12,487 bases of DNA from Gammaproteobacteria bacterium (lineage in GTDB: Bacteria; Pseudomonadota; Gammaproteobacteria; PS1; Pseudothioglobaceae): positions 5,688 through 18,174 of the forward strand of contig JAPYQD010000006.1 of NCBI GenBank assembly GCA_029937335.1, read 5' to 3'. A program made the translations under genes and the position numbers. A model generated the notes under the pieces. It was given only the letters and a program-made list of their open reading frames with translations. It ran no database searches and was not told the origin of the DNA. Below are positions 6,752 to 12,487 of the stretch, one piece after another (the stretch's first letter is position 1; the number at the start of each line of letters is the position of its first letter).

Positions 6752-8531
6752 ACAAACACAAGCATACGATTTTAAAACCCGAGACATTAAGGTTTTAAAA
6801 AAGTTATTGCCTTACCTGCTGAAGATGCGCACTCGCGTGATTTGGGCGACGTTATTCTTAATTGCTGCTAAGTTAGCTAATGTAGCAGTACCTGTTGTTT
6901 TAAAAGAAATTGTTGATTCATTAGATCAAACCAATGTTCTAATGATTTTGCCATTGGGTATGTTGTTTGCTTACGGCTCGCTTCGATTGGCAAGCTCGTT
7001 ATTCAATGAGCTTAGGGATGCGATTTTTGCCAAGGTTCGTTATCACGCCATGCACCTTATTGCGCTCGGCGTGTTTAAACATTTACACACACTAGATTTG
7101 TCTTTCCACCTTGATAGACGTATTGGTGGTATTACCCGAGATATTGATAGAGGTACGCAAAGTGTATCGACTTTATTGTCTATTTTCGTGTTTAACATCA
7201 TCCCATCGTTCTTTGAAATTTGCTTAGTGATTGGGCTTTTATGGATAAATTACGATTCCTTTTTTGCGCTGATTTCTCTTTTGACTGTTGTGTTCTATAT
7301 TGCACTAACCTTGGCAATTACCACTTGGCGCATGAAGTATCGTTATCAAATGAACGACATGCAGTCCGAAGCCAATACCAATGCAGTGGATAGCCTGATT
7401 AATTACGAAACAGTTAAATATTTCAACCGTGAAGACTTTGAAGTGAATCGTTATGACAATACCATGGCACGCTGGGAAGATGTTGCTACTAAAAGTTTTA
7501 CTTCAATGACAGCACTTAATTTTATTCAAGGTGCGGTGATCGCCCTTGGTGTGACCGTTATTTTGATTACGGCAGCGCAAGGTGTGGTGGATCAAAACCT
7601 TAGTCTAGGTGATATGATTATGATTCAGGCCTTACTGTTACAATTGTTTATGCCATTGGGTAGTTTGGGTATTGTTTATCGACAAATTAAACACAATTTT
7701 ATCGACATGAATAACATGTTTGATTTGCTTGACCAAACCCCAAAAGTAAGTAATGAGCAGGGCGCACCTGTACTCAAAGTGACGCAAGGCAGGGTCGAAT
7801 TTAACCAAGTGTCGTTTGCCTATCCAGGAAAAAATAAAGTTTTAAAAGACATTAGCTTTACTATTGAGCCGGGGCAAAAAGTTGCTATTGTAGGGCAATC
7901 TGGCTCTGGTAAATCAACGTTAGCGAAATTGTTGTTTCGTTTTTATGACGTGAGTTCTGGTTCAATTATGATCGATGGACAGGATATTAAAACCCATCAA
8001 CAGCATTCGGTACAAACTGCCATTGGTGTGGTGCCACAAGACACAGTTATGTTTAATGAGAGCATTTATTACAACATTGCTTATGGCAAGCAAGATGCCA
8101 GCATGGAAGAAGTAAAGCAAGTCGCTAAATTAAGCTTTATTGATGAGTTTATTGATCAACTACCACAAGGGTATGACACACTAGTAGGTGAGCGCGGACT
8201 CAAGCTTTCAGGCGGTGAAAAACAACGGTTGGCCATTGCCAGAGTGTTGTTAAAAAATCCACCCATTTTGATTTTTGATGAAGCCACCTCAGCGCTAGAT
8301 TCGTATTCTGAAAAAATGGTACAAAAAGCATTGAACGGCTTCTCAGATCAACACACAACCTTTATGATTGCGCATCGCCTATCAACCATTAAGGATGCTG
8401 ATAAAATTATCGTTCTTGGTGATGGTGCAATTATTGAAAGTGGTACGCACGAAGCATTATTGTCAAATAATGGTAAGTATGCACAACTTTGGCAGTTGCA
8501 ATCTAAAGACACCTCAAAACAACAATCATGA
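6732..8531 (+). CDS. ATM1/ABCB7-type ABC exporter, fused membrane and ATPase domains
   Basis: Inner-membrane half-transporter expected to work as a homodimer. The ATM1/ABCB7 family exports glutathione-linked compounds used for extramitochondrial iron-sulfur cluster assembly; bacterial members are linked to glutathione-metal complex efflux. From the ATG at 6732 it is 599 residues. A six-helix membrane domain fills about 30-325. It carries the ATM1 signature LINYETVKYFN and, near its end, DMNNMFDLLDQTP. The ATPase domain has Walker A GQSGSGKST (388-396), signature LSGGEKQR (492-499), Walker B ending Asp516-Glu517, and switch His548. The start is uncertain: ATG 6732 or 6735 fits family length, while GTG 6702 would add 10 residues. 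It overlaps the preceding gene by 20 bp and tgt by 4 bp (ATGA). The exact substrate cannot be read from sequence. Confidence 0.95.
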   Translation: MMHGTARQTQAYDFKTRDIKVLKKLLPYLLKMRTRVIWATLFLIAAKLANVAVPVVLKEIVDSLDQTNVLMILPLGMLFAYGSLRLASSLFNELRDAIFAKVRYHAMHLIALGVFKHLHTLDLSFHLDRRIGGITRDIDRGTQSVSTLLSIFVFNIIPSFFEICLVIGLLWINYDSFFALISLLTVVFYIALTLAITTWRMKYRYQMNDMQSEANTNAVDSLINYETVKYFNREDFEVNRYDNTMARWEDVATKSFTSMTALNFIQGAVIALGVTVILITAAQGVVDQNLSLGDMIMIQALLLQLFMPLGSLGIVYRQIKHNFIDMNNMFDLLDQTPKVSNEQGAPVLKVTQGRVEFNQVSFAYPGKNKVLKDISFTIEPGQKVAIVGQSGSGKSTLAKLLFRFYDVSSGSIMIDGQDIKTHQQHSVQTAIGVVPQDTVMFNESIYYNIAYGKQDASMEEVKQVAKLSFIDEFIDQLPQGYDTLVGERGLKLSGGEKQRLAIARVLLKNPPILIFDEATSALDSYSEKMVQKALNGFSDQHTTFMIAHRLSTIKDADKIIVLGDGAIIESGTHEALLSNNGKYAQLWQLQSKDTSKQQS

Positions 8532-9640
8532 AATTTAAACTAAACAATACTGACCAAAAAGCACGCCGTGGTCAGATGACTTTTGAACGTGGCAAGGTTG
8601 AGACTCCTGCCTTTATGCCGGTTGGTACTTACGGCACAGTTAAGGCGATGACACCTGAAGAAGTGGTTGAGATTGGCGCGCAAATTATTTTGGGCAACAC
8701 CTTTCATTTAGATATTACGCCAGGTACACAAGTTATTGAAGCCCATGGAGATTTGCATGATTTTATGCATTGGCAAGGGCCGATATTGACTGATTCTGGT
8801 GGTTTTCAGGTTTTTAGTTTGGGTGACATGCGCAAGATTAGTGAAAAAGGCGTGGATTTTCGTTCACCTAAAAATGGTGATAAGATTTTCATGGGGCCAG
8901 AAGAGTCCATACAAATACAAAAAAAATTAGGCTCTGATATTGTCATGATTTTTGACGAATGCACACCGTATCCAGCTGATAAAGCAACCGCAGATCAGTC
9001 AATGCAGTTGTCACTTCGCTGGGCTAAGCGCTCAAAAGCAGAGCATGAAAAATTAGACAATAAAAACGCCTTGTTTGGTATTGTGCAAGGTGGTATGTTT
9101 GAAGATTTACGTTGTGAATCTGCTCAGGCTTTGGTTGATATGGATTTTGATGGCTATGCCATTGGTGGTTTAAGTGTCGGCGAGCCTAAAGATGAAATGA
9201 TAAAGGTGTTGGATTATTTACCCGAGCAATTACCTGATGATAAGCCTAGATATTTAATGGGTGTGGGCACACCAAAAGATTTGGTTGAGGCGGTTGAGCG
9301 TGGTATTGATATGTTTGATTGTGTCATGCCAACACGTAATGCACGTAATGGCTATTTATTCACCTCAGTTGGTATTGTTAAAATTCGAAATGCGCAATAT
9401 AAACTAGACACAAAACCACTGGATGAAAACTGTCATTGCTATACTTGTCAAAACTATTCACGCTCATATTTGCATCATTTGCAACGTAAAAATGAAATAT
9501 TGGGTGCTCGCTTAGCCACCGTTCATAATTTATATTACTATCAAGATTTAATGGCGCAAATGCGTGATGCTATTAAACACAATGCTTTTGCAAAATTTAA
9601 ACAAAATTTTTATACCTTGCAGGATGGCGTGGGTGGATAA
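8528..9640 (+). CDS. tgt: Queuine tRNA-ribosyltransferase (tRNA-guanine transglycosylase)
   Basis: Exchanges guanine-34 in GUN-anticodon tRNAs (Asp, Asn, His, Tyr) for preQ1, the first tRNA-level step of queuosine formation in bacteria. The 370 residues form a complete TIM-barrel enzyme. Asp89 lies in LTDSGGFQVFS, nucleophile Asp264 in DMFDCVMPTRNARNG, and zinc ligands are Cys302, Cys304, Cys307 (CHCYTC) and His333, matching E. coli numbering. The ATG start overlaps the exporter stop as ATGA. In many gammaproteobacteria tgt is followed by yajC-secD-secF; here it is followed by an unrelated receiver-like gene. No queA or preQ1 synthesis gene is in the window. Confidence 0.98.
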   Translation: MKFKLNNTDQKARRGQMTFERGKVETPAFMPVGTYGTVKAMTPEEVVEIGAQIILGNTFHLDITPGTQVIEAHGDLHDFMHWQGPILTDSGGFQVFSLGDMRKISEKGVDFRSPKNGDKIFMGPEESIQIQKKLGSDIVMIFDECTPYPADKATADQSMQLSLRWAKRSKAEHEKLDNKNALFGIVQGGMFEDLRCESAQALVDMDFDGYAIGGLSVGEPKDEMIKVLDYLPEQLPDDKPRYLMGVGTPKDLVEAVERGIDMFDCVMPTRNARNGYLFTSVGIVKIRNAQYKLDTKPLDENCHCYTCQNYSRSYLHHLQRKNEILGARLATVHNLYYYQDLMAQMRDAIKHNAFAKFKQNFYTLQDGVGG

Positions 9641-10001
9641 GCAATTATTGTTTTTTGTTGATGAAGGAGGATTCGATGATTTCACCCCGTTATTTGTTAA
9701 CTTAGGGTTTAATGTTGATTTTGAAGATTCGCAAAGAAAAGCCGTTAAGTTAGCCAAGAAAAACAAGTACCAAGTCTTGGTGGCCGAGTTTAGTCATAAC
9801 CCTGAATTTCGTGATCGAGTAAGTAATATTGAATCTTTATTGGCCACTTTGGAGAGCAGCTCTCCTGAAGTTAAAATCATTATCTTGTATGACAAAATTA
9901 ACCAGCCACAGCTTAATCAGCTTAAACAGCGCTATCGAATGGATGCAACGCTAACTTTCCCAGTTGATGAGAAAACCATTAAAGATTGTATTAGTGGATA
10001 G
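9633..10001 (+). CDS. Receiver-like (CheY-fold) protein lacking phosphorylation residues; function unknown
   Basis: The 122-residue protein has the length and alternating pattern of a response-regulator receiver domain: beta strands LLFFVDE (5-11), VDFEDS (28-33), YQVLVAEF (46-53), VKIIILYD (80-87) and ATLTFPVD (105-112), with helices between. The catalytic set is degenerate: Ala51/Glu52 fall where the phosphoacceptor Asp is expected, and Phe109 precedes the proline where the conserved Lys should be. There is no output domain, signal peptide or membrane segment. I chose GTG 9633 because AGGA (9621-9624) lies 8 nt before it; ATG 9624 would add MAW and has no visible Shine-Dalgarno sequence. 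It overlaps tgt at its start and mrdA, tail to tail, at its end. The fold assignment is by eye; an unrelated Rossmann-like protein is possible. Confidence 0.8.
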   Translation: MDKQLLFFVDEGGFDDFTPLFVNLGFNVDFEDSQRKAVKLAKKNKYQVLVAEFSHNPEFRDRVSNIESLLATLESSSPEVKIIILYDKINQPQLNQLKQRYRMDATLTFPVDEKTIKDCISG

Positions 10002-11829
10002 TTTGTTTTTTAAAATAGATATCTAACACTTCTCTAGCAAGTGGTGCCGCTTTAGAGCTGCCACTACCTGCGTTTTCCACAATCACCGAGATGGCAATTT
10101 TTGGATTTTCAACTGGTGCAAATCCGGTAAACAGTGCGTGATCTCTAAGGCGTTCATCTAGGTTGGCAGCAATGTATTGTTCTTCAGCATCTAGACCAAA
10201 TACTTGCGCTGTACCAGTCTTGCCCGCTAAGGTGTAGGTTAGCCCTTTATTTAGCTTTCTAGCAGTGCCTTTAGGGGCGTAAACAGTTTGTCTCATGCCC
10301 TCAATAACATCTTCCCAGTTATGAATATTTTTGATGGGTATTTGTCGGTGAAGGCCGTTATCAACTTCTTCAATCACTTGGTTAGATGATTGAATATTCT
10401 TAAGTATTTTTGGTTGGTAGATTACACCCTTGTTCGCTAAAGCTGCTGTAGCGACTGCAAGTTGCAAGGGGCTACTGGTCATAAAACCTTGTCCAATACC
10501 AGCAATGAGTGTCTCCCCTCGATACCAAGGCTCATCTCTGTTGATTTTTTTCCAAGATTTTGAAGGCAAAATACCGCCACGTTCACCCGGGATGTCGACA
10601 CCTGTTTTTTCACCAAAGCTAAAGTGTTTTAAATTATCATGCAATGCATCGATACCCATTTTATTGGCTAAGTCATAAAAGAACACATCACAAGATTGAG
10701 CGATTGAAGCCTTAACATCAACTACACCATGACCACTACGCTTCCAGTCGTTAAACTTGCGTTTTACGTTAGGGAGTTTGTAATAACCAGGGCAAAAAGT
10801 TTTACTATGGCTGGTAATAGTATTACTCTCAAGCCCCGCTAAGGCAACCATAGGCTTAACAGTGGAGCCCGGCGGATACAAGCCTTGAATAGCACGATTG
10901 AGTTGCGGGATGTCTTTAGAGGTTTGTAGTAGTTTGTAGTTGGCGTGAGAAATACCGCTAACAAACCAATTAGGGTTATAAATTGGAGTACTTACCATGG
11001 TAAGTACTTCGCCATTAGTTACATCAACTACAACAATTGACCCGCGCTTACCTTCAAGTAATGATTCTGCTTTTTTCTGCATGTCTAAATCAATACTTAA
11101 ATACAAGTCCTTACCATTTTCTGCTGCTTGAAGAATTTGTGTGTCGATCACACGGCCAGTGACATTTCTCTCAATTTGTTTTTTGCCACTTTTCCCGTGT
11201 AACAGAACTTCATATTGTTTTTCAATACCAGTTTTCCCAACAAAAGAGGTGCCGAGATAATTTTGCTTGTCATAAAAGGATTTATCTTTTTTATTCATTC
11301 TAGAAACATAGCCAACTACGTGAACACTGGAGCCGTTGTGAGGATAGATTCTATGAAAGTAGGGCTCTACATCCACACCGATAAATTTATTACTAACTAG
11401 GAATTTAGCCACCTGTTGTTCACCAAGGTCATGTTTAAGCGGAATATTGTGGAATTTTTTGTAACGTTTTTTGTTTTTGTAAAATAGTTTAATATCGTCT
11501 TCATCGATAAAACCTGATTGCTTGAGTGATTGCAGCATTTTGGCAATATTTTTGGTTTTTTCAGGGGTAAGCGTGAGCTTGTATGAGGGTTGATTGGTGG
11601 CAATAACTTTTCCATCTCGGTCAAATATTTTTCCACGAGTGGGGGTAATAGGTAAAGTACGCATTTGATTACCCAATGCCTCTTCTGCATAATAATCGTG
11701 ATTACTAATTTGTAAGTTATAAAGTCTAAGAATTAGCACCGATGTAATAACCAGAATAAATAAGAAGGCCATTAACACTCTGCTTGAGAAAATTTTATTT
11801 TCTAGTGCAATGTTACTAATCTTTTCCAT
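9991..11829 (-). CDS. mrdA: Penicillin-binding protein 2, peptidoglycan transpeptidase of the elongation machinery
   Basis: Class B transpeptidase that cross-links peptidoglycan for lateral-wall growth with MreBCD and RodA. The 612 residues start with a cytoplasmic tail and one membrane anchor (about 18-37), followed by the periplasmic dimerisation domain (about 55-225, with TPTRGKIFDRDG) and the transpeptidase domain. Active-site motifs are S322-TVK325, S379-C-D381 and K536-TGT. The insert CPGYYKLPN...FNDWKRSGHG between the first two motifs is typical of proteobacterial PBP2. ATG 11829 lies 10 bp after the mreD stop and lacks a strong Shine-Dalgarno sequence. The usual next gene, rodA, is absent: mrdA ends in an 11-bp tail-to-tail overlap with the receiver-like gene. 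It carries a perfect 22-bp palindrome. Confidence 0.97.
   Translation of the reverse strand: MEKISNIALENKIFSSRVLMAFLFILVITSVLILRLYNLQISNHDYYAEEALGNQMRTLPITPTRGKIFDRDGKVIATNQPSYKLTLTPEKTKNIAKMLQSLKQSGFIDEDDIKLFYKNKKRYKKFHNIPLKHDLGEQQVAKFLVSNKFIGVDVEPYFHRIYPHNGSSVHVVGYVSRMNKKDKSFYDKQNYLGTSFVGKTGIEKQYEVLLHGKSGKKQIERNVTGRVIDTQILQAAENGKDLYLSIDLDMQKKAESLLEGKRGSIVVVDVTNGEVLTMVSTPIYNPNWFVSGISHANYKLLQTSKDIPQLNRAIQGLYPPGSTVKPMVALAGLESNTITSHSKTFCPGYYKLPNVKRKFNDWKRSGHGVVDVKASIAQSCDVFFYDLANKMGIDALHDNLKHFSFGEKTGVDIPGERGGILPSKSWKKINRDEPWYRGETLIAGIGQGFMTSSPLQLAVATAALANKGVIYQPKILKNIQSSNQVIEEVDNGLHRQIPIKNIHNWEDVIEGMRQTVYAPKGTARKLNKGLTYTLAGKTGTAQVFGLDAEEQYIAANLDERLRDHALFTGFAPVENPKIAISVIVENAGSGSSKAAPLAREVLDIYFKKQTIH
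10987..11008. repeat. Perfect 22-bp palindrome inside mrdA
   Basis: The left arm AGTACTTACCA (10987-10997) is followed directly by its exact reverse complement (10998-11008). On the mrdA strand it encodes parts of EVLTMVSTP, a conserved PBP2 stretch, so protein constraint explains the residues but not the perfect symmetry of the codons. Possible roles are a protein-binding site or RNA hairpin; coincidence is also possible. Confidence 0.9.
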
Positions 11830-11839
11830 AAGTGTATTT

Positions 11840-12310
11840 TTATTGGTGTTTGAACTTTGACAGTGCTAACTTGACCAAAGGCCAAAATAACGCACCTGTT
11901 AAAGGTGCAAATAATAAATAATAACTAAAATTAAATCCTTGGATTAAAGTGTGCACCAATAAGAACAAACCTAGATAAATACTTGATGCAACAAAAACAT
12001 AAACTTGCTGTGTGCTCAAATTAGAAACAAAGAAAGACTGCTTAACATTTACAATAAAGGCACTGCTTAAGATCAATGCTAAAGCGTTTTGCCCCAAGGT
12101 ATCACCTTGCAATATATCGAGTAATACACCCAACAATAAGGCCAAGAAAAATTGAGCTTTGGCTGGAAAATAAGTTAGCCAGTAAATAAAAAACAACAAC
12201 AACCAAAAAGGTGAAGCTTCTAATACAGTTTGAGACAAGGGCAATGCACTAATAATAAGTGCAAAAAAAGTGATTTTTGTTAAAAAGATATAAGGTCGTT
12301 GAGTTTTCAT
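11840..12310 (-). CDS. mreD: Rod-shape determining protein MreD
   Basis: Integral membrane component of the elongation complex, linking MreC and the cytoskeletal MreB to wall synthases. The 156 residues are largely hydrophobic, with about five membrane helices, and include the family motif GVLLDILQGDTLGQNALAL after the second or third helix. The ATG at 12310 is preceded by GGAG, about 9 nt away, lying within the last codons of mreC, which supports the start and suggests coupled translation. Only 2 bp separate it from the mreC stop, and 10 bp from the mrdA start. The gene order mreC-mreD-mrdA is a common elongation operon. Confidence 0.95.
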   Translation of the reverse strand: MKTQRPYIFLTKITFFALIISALPLSQTVLEASPFWLLLFFIYWLTYFPAKAQFFLALLLGVLLDILQGDTLGQNALALILSSAFIVNVKQSFFVSNLSTQQVYVFVASSIYLGLFLLVHTLIQGFNFSYYLLFAPLTGALFWPLVKLALSKFKHQ

Positions 12311-12312
12311 TG

Positions 12313-12487
12313 TTAGTCACTCCCCCCAATAAGAACAAATTCTAACTGCTCGGTTTTTTGTATGGGCGTAAGTTCAATATGTAAAAATGGATCGTCAGTG
12401 TGTTGCTCTACATGTGTGACTTTACCCACAGGATAACCAGCTGGAAATTTTGATCCAATAGCACTGGTTAAAAAGACATCACCCAAT
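12313..12487 (-). CDS. mreC: MreC C-terminus (partial, cut by window edge)
   Basis: The last 57 codons of a minus-strand gene that continues beyond the window; its stop is at 12313-12315. The translation begins LGDVFLTSAIGSKFPAGYPV and runs through GKVTHVEQHTDDPFLHIEL to end in FVLIGGSD. This matches the conserved periplasmic beta-barrel end of MreC (GD-hydrophobic-TSG-x-FPAGYPVG). MreC is a membrane-anchored scaffold that binds and activates PBP2. The annotated end at 12487 is the window edge, not the true start; the full gene and probably mreB should lie to the right. Confidence 0.93.
   Translation of the reverse strand, partial: LGDVFLTSAIGSKFPAGYPVGKVTHVEQHTDDPFLHIELTPIQKTEQLEFVLIGGSD

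Noticed and set aside
9851..9865. Inverted repeat GGAGAGC-A-GCTCTCC in the receiver-like gene
   Set aside because: Seven-base arms are expected about once by chance in a window this long, and a 1-nt spacer cannot form a full hairpin.
11397..11690. 97-codon minus-strand frame within mrdA, and other overlapping frames inside comEC, ribD, recA and mrdA
   Set aside because: All lie inside strongly conserved genes in other frames and have no start signals or recognisable domains.

Overview
The window is AT-rich bacterial chromosome carrying ordinary single-copy housekeeping genes. Protein motifs are proteobacterial and mostly closest to gammaproteobacterial forms: RecA, Tgt and CoaBC keep E. coli residue numbering at their key sites. 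Low GC, very tight packing and frequent gene overlaps would fit a streamlined marine or symbiotic gammaproteobacterium, for example the SUP05/Thioglobus group. That placement is inference; no search was run. I see no insertion sequence, CRISPR array, phage gene, tRNA or rRNA.

Layout. (1) 24-2303, minus: comEC, DNA-uptake channel. (2) 2304-2647: the only long non-coding stretch. It is very AT-rich and holds a perfect DnaA box paired with an inverted near-consensus box, a weaker third box, a full IHF-consensus match, two direct repeats equal to a ParB parS half-site, and a 10-bp-arm inverted repeat. I read it as a candidate replication origin or DnaA-binding locus. (3) 2648-4887, minus: ribD-coaBC, joined by an ATGA overlap. 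(4) 4956-10001, plus: recA-recX-(Cys/His-rich unknown)-ATM1-type ABC exporter-tgt-(receiver-like unknown). All five junctions overlap, so this is probably one transcript read from a promoter just upstream of recA. (5) 9991-12487, minus: mreC (C-terminus only)-mreD-mrdA, the cell-elongation operon. It converges on the plus-strand operon with an 11-bp tail-to-tail overlap.

How the genes fit together. RecA and its modulator RecX handle recombination, and ComEC could supply single-stranded DNA to RecA. RibD feeds flavin synthesis, and CoaC is itself an FMN enzyme in coenzyme A synthesis. Tgt modifies tRNA with queuine precursor. MreC, MreD and PBP2 build the lateral wall. The parts that are not routine are the intergenic origin-like region, the two small unknown proteins, and a perfect 22-bp palindrome inside mrdA.
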